A DNA stretch of 64,000 bases. Origin: Fusobacterium nucleatum_L (lineage in GTDB: Bacteria; Fusobacteriota; Fusobacteriia; Fusobacteriales; Fusobacteriaceae). A program made the position numbers and the translations under genes. The DNA lies in assembly GCF_050231725.1 (NCBI RefSeq), contig NZ_CP077172.1, positions 248,001 through 312,000 of the forward strand, in the 5' to 3' direction. The notes below the pieces were generated by a model. It searched no databases. It saw only the letters and a list, made by a program, of their open reading frames with translations, and was not told the DNA's origin. Below are positions 1-9,093 of the stretch, one piece after another. How positions within the stretch are numbered: position 1 is the first letter of the stretch; every line of letters starts with the position of its first letter.

Positions 1-395
1 AAGCAGAAAAATATGCTCTCTATCTTCTTGAAAAAGTAGGATTATCTGATAAAGCTAACTCTTATCCAACTCAATTATCTGGTGGTCAAAAGCAAAGAAT
101 TGCTATTGCAAGAGCCTTAGCTATGAAACCAGAAGTAATATTGTTTGATGAACCAACATCAGCACTAGACCCTGAAATGATAAAAGAAGTTCTTGATGTT
201 ATGAGAGATTTAGCAAAGGAAGGTATGACTATGCTTATCGTTACTCATGAAATGGGCTTTGCTAGAAATGTTGGTAATAGAATTTTATTTATGGATAATG
301 GGGAAATTATTGAAGATTGTTCACCGAAAAATTTCTTTGAAAATCCTACAAATGAAAGAATTAAAGATTTTTTAAATAAGGTTTTAAACAAATAA
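1..395 (+). CDS. Polar amino-acid ABC transporter ATPase, 3' part
   Basis: The 5' end lies outside the window; the reading frame is open from base 3. The visible 130 residues are the C-terminal half of a GlnQ/ArtP-type ATPase: the ABC signature LSGGQKQR at about residue 27, Walker B VILFDEPTSALD, and the switch histidine in IVTHEMGFA. It would energise uptake of a polar amino acid at the inner membrane. The substrate-binding protein starts 29 bases downstream, so the two form the end of one transport operon; the permease is presumably upstream. Substrate cannot be told from this part. An ATG inside the frame at base 123 is not a real start because the signature motif lies before it. Confidence 0.93.
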   Translation, partial: AEKYALYLLEKVGLSDKANSYPTQLSGGQKQRIAIARALAMKPEVILFDEPTSALDPEMIKEVLDVMRDLAKEGMTMLIVTHEMGFARNVGNRILFMDNGEIIEDCSPKNFFENPTNERIKDFLNKVLNK

Positions 396-424
396 AAATA
401 TTAAAATTTTAAGGAGTGATTGTT

Positions 425-1153
425 ATGAAAAAATTTGTAAAATTAATGCTTATGTCTTTATTATCATTCGTAATTTCTGTTTCTGTATTTGCAAAAAACA
501 ATGTCATTTATGTTGGAACGAATGCAGAATTTGCACCATTTGAATATCTTGATAAAAATAAGATAGTTGGATTTGATATTGATTTATTAGATGCAATCTC
601 AAAAGAAACTGGTTTAGAATTTAAAATCCAAGATATGGCTTTTGATGGTTTGCTACCTGCTTTACAAACAAAAAAAGTTGATATGGTTATAGCTGGAATG
701 ACTGCAACACCTGAAAGAGAAAAAGCAGTTGCTTTCTCTAAACCATATTTCAAAGCTAAACAAGTTATAATAACAAAAGGTGAAGATAAATCTTTGAAAT
801 CTTTTAAAGACTTATCTGGAAAAAAAGTTGGGGTTATGCTAGGTTTTACAGGAGATACAGTTGTTAGTGAAATTAAAGGTGCAAAAGTTGAAAGATTTAA
901 TGCTGCTTATGCTGCAATTCTAGCACTATCTCAAAATAAAATAGATGCAGTTGTTCTTGATTCTGAACCTGCTAAAAAATATACTGCTAATAATAAACAA
1001 TTTGTTATAGCTAATATTCCTGCTGAAGAAGAAGATTATGCTATCGCTTTTAGAAAAAATGATAAAGACTTAATTAATAAAGTTAATACTGCACTTGATA
1101 AAATAAAAGCCAATGGAGAATATGATAAGATTTTAAAAAAATATTTTAAATAA
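425..1153 (+). CDS. Amino-acid ABC transporter substrate-binding protein
   Basis: A 242-residue periplasmic solute-binding protein of family 3 (SBP_bac_3). It has a signal peptide ending near VSVFA, then the family opening IYVGTNAEFAPFEY, GFDIDLLDAI and the MIAGMTATPERE block typical of glutamine, arginine or cystine binders. I chose ATG 425 because AAGGAG at 411-416 is 8 bases away; the in-frame GTG at 416 overlaps that ribosome binding site. There is no lipobox cysteine, which suits a soluble periplasmic protein. It is clearly paralogous to the binding protein at 35498, sharing the GTNAEF, FDGLLPALQ and TPER blocks. The ligand is not determined. Confidence 0.92.
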   Translation: MKKFVKLMLMSLLSFVISVSVFAKNNVIYVGTNAEFAPFEYLDKNKIVGFDIDLLDAISKETGLEFKIQDMAFDGLLPALQTKKVDMVIAGMTATPEREKAVAFSKPYFKAKQVIITKGEDKSLKSFKDLSGKKVGVMLGFTGDTVVSEIKGAKVERFNAAYAAILALSQNKIDAVVLDSEPAKKYTANNKQFVIANIPAEEEDYAIAFRKNDKDLINKVNTALDKIKANGEYDKILKKYFK

Positions 1154-1166
1154 AATTTTTATGGAG

Positions 1167-1210
1167 CTGTAGCAAACTTATTTTACTTATAGGTTTGTTA
1201 CAGTTTTTTT
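1167..1210 (+). terminator. Intrinsic terminator after the ABC operon
   Basis: A stem of about 13 base pairs (CTGTAGCAAACTT with AGGTTTGTTACAG) is followed at once by seven T residues. Confidence 0.88.
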
Positions 1211-1229
1211 ATAAAAAATATTAATTTTG

Positions 1230-1258
1230 TTACTAAATATTTATTAATGTGGTACAAT
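1230..1258 (+). promoter_or_regulatory. Candidate promoter for glgX
   Basis: TACAAT at 1253-1258 is a good -10 box; TTACTA lies 17 bases upstream and is a poor -35. The position, 32 bases before the glgX start and just after a terminator, is right. Confidence 0.4.
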
Positions 1259-1290
1259 TATAAAAAACTTCTTTAAAGAAAGGAAATGAT

Positions 1291-3228
1291 ATGTACTATA
1301 ATTTTAATCAGTATATTAATTTAGGAGCTACCTTAGAAAAAAATGGTTGCAATTTTGCTATCTATTCAAAAGATGTAAAGACTCTTTCTTTAAATATTTT
1401 TTCTTCTTCAGAAGATACTGTTCCTTATAAAAAATATAATTTAAACCCTTCTGATCATAAATTAGGAGATATTTGGAATATATTTTTAGAAAATATAAAA
1501 GAAGGCACTCTCTATAATTGGGAAATTAATGGAGTTTCTATATTAGATCCCTATGCACTTTCATATACTGGAAATAATATTGTTGAAAACAAAAAATCTA
1601 TTGTTCTTGCAAGAGTAGGAACTGAAACAAAACATATTCTTATTCCAATAAAAGATATGATAATTTATGAAAGTCATATTGCCTTATTTACGAAATCTCC
1701 AAGTTCAAATACTCTAAATAGAGCTACTTATTCTGCTTTTGAAGAAAAAATACCTTATTTAAAAAATTTAGGAATTAATGTTGTTGAATTTTTACCAGTT
1801 TTTGAATGGGATGATTACACTGGGAATCTTGATAGAGAGTCTTTTTATTTAAAAAATGTTTGGGGATATAACCCTATCAATTTCTTTGCCATAACAAAAA
1901 AATATTCTTCTTCAAACAACAAAGATTCTGCTGATGAAATTAAGGAATTCAAAAATTTAGTTTCCTCTCTTCACAAAAATGGGATAGAGGTAATATTAGA
2001 TGTTGTTTATAATCATACAGCAGAAGGTGGAATAGGTGGAAAAGAATATAATTTTAAAGCTATAGGAGAAAATGTTTTCTACACAAAAGATAAAGATAAT
2101 AATTTTACAAACTTTTCAGGTTGTGGAAATACATTAAATTGTAATCATAAGGTTGTAAAAGATATGATTATTCAATCTTTACTCTATTGGTACTTAGAAG
2201 TTGGAGTTGATGGATTTCGTTTTGATTTGGCTCCTATTTTAGGTAGAGATTCTAACAGTCAATGGGCTCGACACTCTCTATTACATGAACTGATTGAACA
2301 CCCTATTTTATCTCATGCAAAATTAATTGCAGAAAGTTGGGATTTAGGTGGATACTTTGTAGGAGCTATGCCAAGTGGCTGGTGTGAATGGAATGGAGCA
2401 TATAGAGATACTGTTAGGCAATTTATAAGAGGAGATTTCGGACAAGTCCCAGAACTTATTAAAAGAATATTTGGAAGTGTAGATATTTTTCATGCTAATA
2501 AAAATGGCTATCAATCAAGTATAAATTTTATTTGTTGTCATGATGGTTTCACTATGTGGGATTTAGTTAGTTATAACCTAAAACACAATCTTTTAAATGG
2601 TGAAAATAACCAAGATGGTGAAAATAATAACCATTCATATAATCATGGAGAAGAGGGATTGACTGATAATCCGCATATTATTTCTTTGAGAAAACAACAG
2701 ATTAAAAACATGCTACTTATTTTATATATTTCTCAGGGGATACCAATGCTGCTTATGGGGGATGAGATGGGAAGAACTCAACTTGGCAATAACAATGCTT
2801 ATTGTCAAGATAATGTTACTACTTGGGTTGACTGGGACAGAAGAAAAGATTTTTCAGATGTTTTTCTTTTTACCAAGAATATGATTAAATTAAGAAAATC
2901 TTATTCAATCTTCAAAAAAGAAACTCCATTGATTGAAGGAGAAGAAGTTATTTTACATGGTATCAAACTAAATCAACCTGATTTAAGTTATCATTCTCTT
3001 TCTATTGCTTTCCAATTAAAAGATATAAAGAGCAATACTAATTTTTATATAGCATTTAACTCATATAGTGAACAGCTTTGTTTTGAATTACCAAAACTTG
3101 AAAATAAATCTTGGTATATATTAACTGATACCTCAAAAATTGATACTTGCAATTTTAATGAAATTAAATTGAACACTTCTCACTGTTGTGTCTTACCAAA
3201 GTCATCAGTAATTTTAATATCTAAATAG
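1291..3228 (+). CDS. glgX: Glycogen debranching enzyme, isoamylase/GlgX type (GH13)
   Basis: A 645-residue cytoplasmic alpha-1,6-glucosidase of the isoamylase group, close in length to E. coli GlgX (657). An N-terminal CBM48-like beta domain (about residues 8-95) precedes the GH13 barrel. The four GH13 conserved regions are visible: DVVYNHTAEG, GVDGFRFDLAP with the nucleophile Asp, LIAESWD with the acid/base Glu, and CCHDGFTMWD with the third Asp. It should trim branches from glycogen or related alpha-glucan. AAAGGAAA lies before the ATG. It stands alone between terminators, not in a glg cluster. A pullulanase-like activity cannot be excluded from sequence alone. Confidence 0.88.
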   Translation: MYYNFNQYINLGATLEKNGCNFAIYSKDVKTLSLNIFSSSEDTVPYKKYNLNPSDHKLGDIWNIFLENIKEGTLYNWEINGVSILDPYALSYTGNNIVENKKSIVLARVGTETKHILIPIKDMIIYESHIALFTKSPSSNTLNRATYSAFEEKIPYLKNLGINVVEFLPVFEWDDYTGNLDRESFYLKNVWGYNPINFFAITKKYSSSNNKDSADEIKEFKNLVSSLHKNGIEVILDVVYNHTAEGGIGGKEYNFKAIGENVFYTKDKDNNFTNFSGCGNTLNCNHKVVKDMIIQSLLYWYLEVGVDGFRFDLAPILGRDSNSQWARHSLLHELIEHPILSHAKLIAESWDLGGYFVGAMPSGWCEWNGAYRDTVRQFIRGDFGQVPELIKRIFGSVDIFHANKNGYQSSINFICCHDGFTMWDLVSYNLKHNLLNGENNQDGENNNHSYNHGEEGLTDNPHIISLRKQQIKNMLLILYISQGIPMLLMGDEMGRTQLGNNNAYCQDNVTTWVDWDRRKDFSDVFLFTKNMIKLRKSYSIFKKETPLIEGEEVILHGIKLNQPDLSYHSLSIAFQLKDIKSNTNFYIAFNSYSEQLCFELPKLENKSWYILTDTSKIDTCNFNEIKLNTSHCCVLPKSSVILISK

Positions 3229-3238
3229 AAATTTAAAA

Positions 3239-3274
3239 GAGCCTCAATGTATTTTTTATAAATACTTGAGGCTC
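3239..3274 (-). terminator. Terminator of the gluconeogenic operon
   Basis: The arms GAGCCTCA...TGTATT and AATACTTGAGGCTC form a hairpin. Read on the minus strand it is followed by TCTTTTAAATTT. It may also slow plus-strand transcripts leaving glgX, but there is no T run in that direction. Confidence 0.7.
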
Positions 3275-3294
3275 AAAAAAGGAAAATAAGGAAA

Positions 3295-5232
3295 CTAGTT
3301 TGATTTGATAAGACCTATTCTATAAGCCTTTAACAATTTTTTTAAATCATTTATTTGAGTTTGGATAACTCTACCAATATCAGTATCTTTTACTTTCATT
3401 CTTTTACTCTTAGTTTCAACGATTATATGTGAAGAAATCATATCTGTTCCATCTTTAATTGCTGCTTCCTTAGATATAAATTTTAAATGTGAAGCAAGTT
3501 TCATACCATAAGAGTTATATGTTAATGTATATCCTGCTATACCAGTTGTAGATTGATATGCTCTTGAAAAACCACCATCTATTATTAAAAGTTTTCCATT
3601 TGCTTTTACAGGGGATTCACCCTCTTTTACTTTGACTGGAATATGTCCATTTATAATATGAGAAGTTCTTGGATTTAAACCAAACTCTTCAAAAATTTTA
3701 TCACAAACTTTTTCATCATTTACTAATTTATGATATGGATTTTTAATTTCTTTATGAGTTGTTTTATCATCTATAAAATATCTTTCAAATGTTTTCATAA
3801 CATCTTTTCCAAAAAGTGGTGATAATCTTCCTGCCCATAGATACCAAATAAAATCTCTATGTTTCTTATTTACTTCAATATTTTTTCTATCATAATAAGC
3901 TTGCCTAACTATATTATCAATTTTATCAAGTAACGCTTTCCCCTTATAGTAGCCGTCTTCTACATAAAGCTCACTAAATTCTCCATTTGGCTCCATAGGT
4001 ATACAAGCATGGAATAATAAATTTGAATTATACTTTAAATACATTCCACCTTTTGCAAACAAAAGTTGCATATGTTTTTGTAATTTTTCACTTCCCAAAA
4101 AAGAGGCTTGTAATTTATCTAAAAGTTCTGCTTCTTCTTCTAATAATTCCAAGGGATTTTCTGGATTTACTGTTGGAAAATTTGTATCATTTAAAGGATA
4201 TTCCACTCCATTTAGATTAATTGTTCCTTTTTTATAATTTATATGTTTTAAAGATTCTCTTGATGACATTTCAAGTTCAGGATTTCTTTCCGAGTAAAGT
4301 CCTTCAACTTTAAATTGAATTATACTCATAGCCTTATGCATTTGAGCAATCAAGTCACTATCAACACCTTCTTTTGCTCTGAATCTTTTACAAGGGTCAT
4401 TTCCATAATATTTCATAGCGAAAGTTGCAAATGGTAATAAATTTATTCCATAAGCTTCTTCTAAGATATCATTATTATTGTATCTGCAACATATCCTAAT
4501 AACATTAGCTATACATGCCTTATTTCCTAATGCTGCACCTATCCAAAGAATATCATGATTTCCCCATTGTATATCAAGATTATTATATTCACTTAAAGTA
4601 TCCATTATTAAATGAGGAAAAGGCCCTCTATCATATATATCTCCTACTATATGTAAGTGATCTATATTTAATTTTTGAATCAAATTACAGATTGCTATTA
4701 TAAATTCTTTTCCCCTATCTATTGAAATAATAGTATCAACAATACTATCAAAGTACTCTTTTTTATTAGCTAATTCTTTTTTTTCATAAAGTAATTCTTG
4801 TAAAATATATTCAAAATCTTTTTTCATAGCTTTTCTAACTTTTGACCTTGTATATTTTGAACAAACTACTTTACAGACTTCAATTAGTCTATAAATAATA
4901 GTTATCATCCATTTATCTATATTAAAATTATCTAGATTTTCCATAAGTTCAACTTTTTCTTTTGGATAATATATTATCGAAGCTAGTTCTTTTTTTTCAT
5001 TTTCAGTAAGAGTATTTCCATAAGCTTCTTCTATCTTATTTCTAATGGTTCCTGAACCATTTCTTAAAACATGGTTAAATGCTTCATACTCTCCATGTAT
5101 ATCTGTCATAAAGTGTTCAGTTCCCTTAGGAAGATTCATTATAGCTTGTAAATTTATTATCTCTGTTGAAGTTTCTGCTATATTTCTAAAACTTTTAGAT
5201 AATAATTCTAAGTACTTAATCTCTGTATTCAT
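3295..5232 (-). CDS. fbp: Fructose-1,6-bisphosphatase, class III
   Basis: A 645-residue class III (Firmicutes-type) fructose-1,6-bisphosphatase, a metallophosphatase unrelated to GlpX. The calcineurin-like metal signatures are present: TDIHGEYEAF near the N-terminus, HIVGDIYDRGP around residue 195, and WGNHD shortly after, plus NGHIPVK towards the C-terminus. It catalyses the committed gluconeogenic step. AGGAAG at 5241-5246 is 8 bases from ATG 5232; the in-frame GTG at 5241 overlaps the ribosome binding site and is rejected. The ribosome binding site also overlaps the ppdK stop codon, so translation is likely coupled. A second, unrelated FBPase (glpX) lies at 57436. Confidence 0.93.
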   Translation of the reverse strand: MNTEIKYLELLSKSFRNIAETSTEIINLQAIMNLPKGTEHFMTDIHGEYEAFNHVLRNGSGTIRNKIEEAYGNTLTENEKKELASIIYYPKEKVELMENLDNFNIDKWMITIIYRLIEVCKVVCSKYTRSKVRKAMKKDFEYILQELLYEKKELANKKEYFDSIVDTIISIDRGKEFIIAICNLIQKLNIDHLHIVGDIYDRGPFPHLIMDTLSEYNNLDIQWGNHDILWIGAALGNKACIANVIRICCRYNNNDILEEAYGINLLPFATFAMKYYGNDPCKRFRAKEGVDSDLIAQMHKAMSIIQFKVEGLYSERNPELEMSSRESLKHINYKKGTINLNGVEYPLNDTNFPTVNPENPLELLEEEAELLDKLQASFLGSEKLQKHMQLLFAKGGMYLKYNSNLLFHACIPMEPNGEFSELYVEDGYYKGKALLDKIDNIVRQAYYDRKNIEVNKKHRDFIWYLWAGRLSPLFGKDVMKTFERYFIDDKTTHKEIKNPYHKLVNDEKVCDKIFEEFGLNPRTSHIINGHIPVKVKEGESPVKANGKLLIIDGGFSRAYQSTTGIAGYTLTYNSYGMKLASHLKFISKEAAIKDGTDMISSHIIVETKSKRMKVKDTDIGRVIQTQINDLKKLLKAYRIGLIKSN

Positions 5233-5244
5233 ATCAGCCACTTC

Positions 5245-7800
5245 CTATTTTTTTAATTTCAAATATGTTTGAGCTGCTGCAAGTATAGCTGTTGGTACTC
5301 TAAATGGTGAGCAACTTACATAATCGAATTTTTGTTCTTCAAAAAATTCTATACTTTTTGGATCTCCTCCATGTTCCCCACAAACTCCTATTTGTAAATT
5401 AGGTTTTGCATTTCTTCCATTTTTTACTCCAATTTCAACAAGTTTTGTTACAGCTTTTGTATCTATAGAATAGAAAGGTTCTCCTTCCCATATTCCTTTT
5501 TCTCTGTAATCATCTAAAAATTTTACTGAGTCATCTCTTGATAATCCCATTGACATTTGAGTTAAATCATTAGTACCAAAAGAGAAGAAATCTGCATATT
5601 CTGCTATTTCATCTGCAAGTAAACAAGCTCTTGGAATTTCTATCATAGTACCTAATTTGTATTGAACAATGGCTCCAGCTTCTTTAAAGAAGCTTTCTAT
5701 CTCTTCTTCAATTTCTTTTCTTATGTATGCTAACTCTTTTGCTTCCATGATAAAAGGTATCATTATTTCAGGATGAACTTTTATACCTTTCTTTGCACAC
5801 TCATATGCTGCTTCTATTATTGCCCTAGCTTGTACCCTATAAAGTTCAGGATAACTTACTCCAAGTCTACATCCTCTATGACCAAGCATTGGATTCTCAT
5901 CTTTTAATCTATATATTCTTTTTTCAATTTCTTCAATTGAGATTGATAATATTTCTGCCATTTTTTTCTTATCTTCTAAAGTTTTAGGTAAAAATTCGTG
6001 TACAGGTGGATCTAAAAGTCTAATATTAGCTTCATCTCCATCTAAAATTTTAAAAATATTTAAAAAATCTTCTTTTTGTAATTTATGTAATTTCTCTAGA
6101 GCTTTTTCTTTTTCTTCACCTCTATCACTTAAAATAAACTCTCTTATTGTCCATATCTTATCTTTTTTAAAGAACATGTGTTCTGTTCTACAAAGTCCAA
6201 TTCCTTTTGCTCCAAAAGCTTTTCCTTGTTCTACATCTTCAGGAGTATCTGCATTCATTCTAACTCCCATTCTTTTTAGTTCAGTGGCCCATGAAACAAA
6301 CTCTTTCAACTCATCCGAGAAACTATTTTCTTTTAAAGGTATTTTTCCTAAATAAATTTCTCCTGTATGACCACTAACTGAAATAAAATCTCCTTCTTTT
6401 AAAGTATACTTACCTACTGTCATTCTTTTATTCACTTCATCAATTTTTATTTCTGAGCAGCCAGTTACACAACATTTTCCCATACCTCTTGCAACAACTG
6501 CTCCATGTGATGTGGCTCCACCTTTTAAAGTAACTATACCTTGTGCAAGTGCCATACCTTGTAAATCTTCAGGTGATGTCTCCTCTCTAACAAGTATAGT
6601 TTTTTCTCTTATTTTAACTCTTTTAGCATCAAACATTATTCTTCCAACTGCAACTCCAGATGAAGCAGCAAGTCCTTTTGTTAATAAGGTAGCTTCTTTT
6701 AAATACTTTTCTTCAAAATCTCCATTTAATAATTTATTTATTGATGCAGGCTCAACTTTCAATATAGCTTCTTCCTTAGTTATTATTCCTTCTTTGACTA
6801 AATCCATAGCAATTTTTAAAGATGCTTCTGCTGTTCTTTTTCCATTTCTAGTTTGTAAAATATGTAATTTTGAATCTTCTATTGTAAATTCAACATCTTG
6901 CATATCTCTATTATGTCTTTCTAATTTTTTAACTGTTTCTGCTAATTCATTATATATATCTGGCATTGAAGTCTTTAAAAGCTCAATATTATCAGGTGTC
7001 CTTATACCAGCAACTATATCTTCTCCTTGGGCATTTAATAAAACTTCTCCAAATATTTTATCTTCACCTGTAGATGGGTTTCTTGTAAATAAAACACCTG
7101 TTCCTGATTTATCATTAAAGTTTCCAAATACCATTTCTTGAATTACGACAGCAGTTCCCATATTATTGTCAATATTATGCAATTTTCTATATAATATTGC
7201 TCTATCATTATTCCAAGAATCAAATATTGATTTTACTGCTATAAGTATTTGAGCCTTGTAGTTTTCAGGAAACATTTCCCCACATTCTTCTCTATATATA
7301 TTTTTACTTTCAATTATTTGTGCTTTATAGTCAGTAGCTTTTAAGTGCATGAATTTTTTTCTATTTATTCCCTTGGCAATTTCAGAAAACATTTGTACAA
7401 ACCTCAAATAAGAAGTATATACAAATTTTTCATCTTTTGTTATCTCTAACATCTTTTCTGCAACATAATCATTAAAACCTAAGTTTAAAATTGTATCCAT
7501 CATTCCAGGCATAGAAACAGGGGCTCCAGATCTAACTGAAACTAACAGTGGTTTAGTTGATTGAAATTTTTTACCAGTTTCATATTCTAATACTCTAATA
7601 TTTGTAAAAATTTCTTCTTCCAATACAGAAGATAATTTCTTATCATTTTTAAAATATTCATTACAAGCAGTTGTCGATATTATAATTCCTTTTGGGATAG
7701 GTAGATTTATCTTTGCCATTTCTGCTAAGTTAGCTCCTTTTCCACCAAGTAATCCAACCATTTCTTTTCCACCATCTTTAAATTCATATACTTGTTTCAT
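5245..7800 (-). CDS. ppdK: Pyruvate, phosphate dikinase
   Basis: An 851-residue enzyme (family about 870-890) interconverting pyruvate + ATP + Pi with PEP + AMP + PPi. The N-terminal nucleotide-binding domain opens with VGLLGGKGANLAEMA. The swivelling domain carries the phosphohistidine in GGATSHGAVVARGMGK, near residue 435. The C-terminal PEP barrel has RLLDPPVHEFLP and ends with the catalytic cysteine region GVCGEHGG...DYVSCSPFRVP. AGGAGG stands 6 bases before ATG. It lies between a CcpN-like regulator (10-base gap upstream) and fbp, a gluconeogenic context, although PPDK can also run glycolytically in anaerobes. No PPDK regulatory kinase gene is seen next to it. Confidence 0.96.
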   Translation of the reverse strand: MKQVYEFKDGGKEMVGLLGGKGANLAEMAKINLPIPKGIIISTTACNEYFKNDKKLSSVLEEEIFTNIRVLEYETGKKFQSTKPLLVSVRSGAPVSMPGMMDTILNLGFNDYVAEKMLEITKDEKFVYTSYLRFVQMFSEIAKGINRKKFMHLKATDYKAQIIESKNIYREECGEMFPENYKAQILIAVKSIFDSWNNDRAILYRKLHNIDNNMGTAVVIQEMVFGNFNDKSGTGVLFTRNPSTGEDKIFGEVLLNAQGEDIVAGIRTPDNIELLKTSMPDIYNELAETVKKLERHNRDMQDVEFTIEDSKLHILQTRNGKRTAEASLKIAMDLVKEGIITKEEAILKVEPASINKLLNGDFEEKYLKEATLLTKGLAASSGVAVGRIMFDAKRVKIREKTILVREETSPEDLQGMALAQGIVTLKGGATSHGAVVARGMGKCCVTGCSEIKIDEVNKRMTVGKYTLKEGDFISVSGHTGEIYLGKIPLKENSFSDELKEFVSWATELKRMGVRMNADTPEDVEQGKAFGAKGIGLCRTEHMFFKKDKIWTIREFILSDRGEEKEKALEKLHKLQKEDFLNIFKILDGDEANIRLLDPPVHEFLPKTLEDKKKMAEILSISIEEIEKRIYRLKDENPMLGHRGCRLGVSYPELYRVQARAIIEAAYECAKKGIKVHPEIMIPFIMEAKELAYIRKEIEEEIESFFKEAGAIVQYKLGTMIEIPRACLLADEIAEYADFFSFGTNDLTQMSMGLSRDDSVKFLDDYREKGIWEGEPFYSIDTKAVTKLVEIGVKNGRNAKPNLQIGVCGEHGGDPKSIEFFEEQKFDYVSCSPFRVPTAILAAAQTYLKLKK

Positions 7801-7810
7801 TTTCTGCCTC

Positions 7811-8407
7811 CTAGATACTTTTATTTTTAAGTTCTTGATAAAATAATTTTGTCACATTTGTCTTTGTAAATCTTCCAACTAGTGATAGTTTTCCTTTTTC
7901 TTTTCTAAGAACAGGTAGAGAATCTATTTCATGTTTTATTAATTTCTCTATCGCTTCTATTATGTTATCATCTTCAAAACAATGTACAATATTTGGCATT
8001 CTTGTCATTATCATACTAACAGGTATTTTCTCTATATTTTTTCCATTTAAAGCAGCTTTTAGCAAATCTTTTCTTGAAATAATTCCAACTAACTTTTCAT
8101 TTTCTACTACAATCAAAGTTCCTAAATCATAGTTAAACAGATGTATTATCGCATCATAAACAGATGTTTTTATATTGATTGAGTTTTGTGGACTCATACA
8201 ATCTCTAACTTTCTTTATTGTACACTTATTATAAATATACCCTCTATTCTGCTTAGATATAATTAATTTCAATCCTGTTAAAATTGAAAAATCTGTTCTC
8301 AACGCTGATTTTGTTACATTAAGATTTCTAGCAATTTCATCTCCAGATAATAATGATTTTTCTTTCAACATCATAAGAATTTTTTTTTGGCGTTCTGTTA
8401 AATCCAT
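7811..8407 (-). CDS. CcpN-like transcriptional regulator (HTH plus two CBS domains)
   Basis: A 198-residue protein with an N-terminal winged helix (about residues 3-60; ERQKKILMMLKEKSLLSGDEIA) and two CBS domains (about 70-125 and 130-190; GIISRKDLLKAAL is the clearest piece). This is the architecture of Bacillus CcpN, which represses gluconeogenic genes and senses adenine nucleotides through CBS domains. It is the first gene of an operon with ppdK and fbp, and this arrangement alone suggests it controls gluconeogenesis. GGAAG precedes the ATG. Autoregulation is plausible because two near-identical palindromic decamers lie in its upstream region. The target set and ligand are inference. Confidence 0.85.
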   Translation of the reverse strand: MDLTERQKKILMMLKEKSLLSGDEIARNLNVTKSALRTDFSILTGLKLIISKQNRGYIYNKCTIKKVRDCMSPQNSINIKTSVYDAIIHLFNYDLGTLIVVENEKLVGIISRKDLLKAALNGKNIEKIPVSMIMTRMPNIVHCFEDDNIIEAIEKLIKHEIDSLPVLRKEKGKLSLVGRFTKTNVTKLFYQELKNKSI

Positions 8408-8425
8408 TTAATCACTTCCATTATT

Positions 8426-8497
8426 AATGTTCATTATTTTAAATAATAACACATTATAATTCATTAAACAAATTATTTTTTTAAATTAATGTACATT
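8426..8497. promoter_or_regulatory. Paired palindromic decamers, possible operator
   Basis: AATGTTCATT (8426-8435) and AATGTACATT (8488-8497) differ at one base and lie 62 bases apart, between the divergent CcpN-like gene and the orphan at 8598. The second is a perfect palindrome. They are candidates for binding by the adjacent regulator. AT-rich sequence makes chance matches possible. Confidence 0.35.
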
Positions 8498-8535
8498 TAC
8501 AAAATAAAATAAAATGAAAGTTATTTATAACAGTA

Positions 8536-8564
8536 TAGATAAATTTATTTTAATGAGGTATAAT
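8536..8564 (+). promoter_or_regulatory. Candidate promoter for the orphan at 8598
   Basis: TATAAT at 8559-8564 has TAGATA 17 bases upstream (four of six bases match the -35 consensus). Confidence 0.5.
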
Positions 8565-8597
8565 ATCAATAAGAATTTATTTTAATTGGAGATAAAA

Positions 8598-9011
8598 ATG
8601 AAAATTATTATTAATATTAAGGGCTTATCACAAAAAAAAGTTATTTATAAAGAAGAAGTAGAATTATCAAATAAAATTTCTACTACAAAAGATTTAATAA
8701 CAGAACTAGTAAAAATTAATGTAAAAAAATTTAACCAAAAAATGGATGATAAAGATATTCTATCTATTATGACTAATGAATATATTGCAGAAGCTGCCAA
8801 AAGTGGAAAAATCGGTGATGAAGTACATGGAGATAAAAGAGCTAATTTAGAAAAAGCCTTAGATACTGCCTATTTAGCATTTGAAGATGGTTTATTTTAT
8901 ATTTTTGTAAATGATGAACAAACCCAAAAACTAGATGATAGTTTAAATTTAAAAGATGGAGATGTGCTTACATTTATTAAATTAACCATGCTTGCAGGAA
9001 GAATGTGGTAG
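8598..9011 (+). CDS. Conserved-looking small protein of unknown function
   Basis: A 137-residue cytoplasmic protein with no signal peptide or membrane segment. GGAG at 8588-8591 is 6 bases from ATG 8598; the in-frame TTG at 8586 is too early. I do not recognise a characterised family. The ends look structured: an N-terminal beta hairpin (MKIIINIKG...VIYKEEVEL) and a C-terminal GDVLTFIKLTMLAGRMW, preceded by AFEDGLFYIFVND. The pattern is reminiscent of a beta-grasp (MoaD/ubiquitin-like) fold with a large insert, but it lacks the terminal GG, so sulfur-carrier function is unlikely. It is monocistronic with its own promoter and terminator. Confidence 0.7.
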   Translation: MKIIINIKGLSQKKVIYKEEVELSNKISTTKDLITELVKINVKKFNQKMDDKDILSIMTNEYIAEAAKSGKIGDEVHGDKRANLEKALDTAYLAFEDGLFYIFVNDEQTQKLDDSLNLKDGDVLTFIKLTMLAGRMW

Positions 9012-9031
9012 AAAAATTATTAATTAAAAAT

Positions 9032-9057
9032 TAAGGGACAGTAATTACTGTCCCTTA
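9032..9057. terminator. Bidirectional terminator between converging genes
   Basis: A perfect 26-base palindrome (arms TAAGGGACAGTAA / TTACTGTCCCTTA) sits between the orphan (+) and gltS (-). T-rich sequence follows on both strands, more clearly on the minus strand. Confidence 0.75.
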
Positions 9058-9093
9058 TCTATTATTATATTCAACTTAATAATCTTTATATTA

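Noticed and set aside
6512..7141. A 209-codon open frame on the strand opposite ppdK.
   Set aside because: It is antisense to a fully conserved enzyme, has no ribosome binding site and its Ser/Thr/Ala composition mirrors the ppdK codons.
8586..9011. MoaD/ThiS sulfur carrier for the small orphan.
   Set aside because: The C-terminus is AGRMW, not GG, and no MoeB, ThiF or MoaE-like gene is near.
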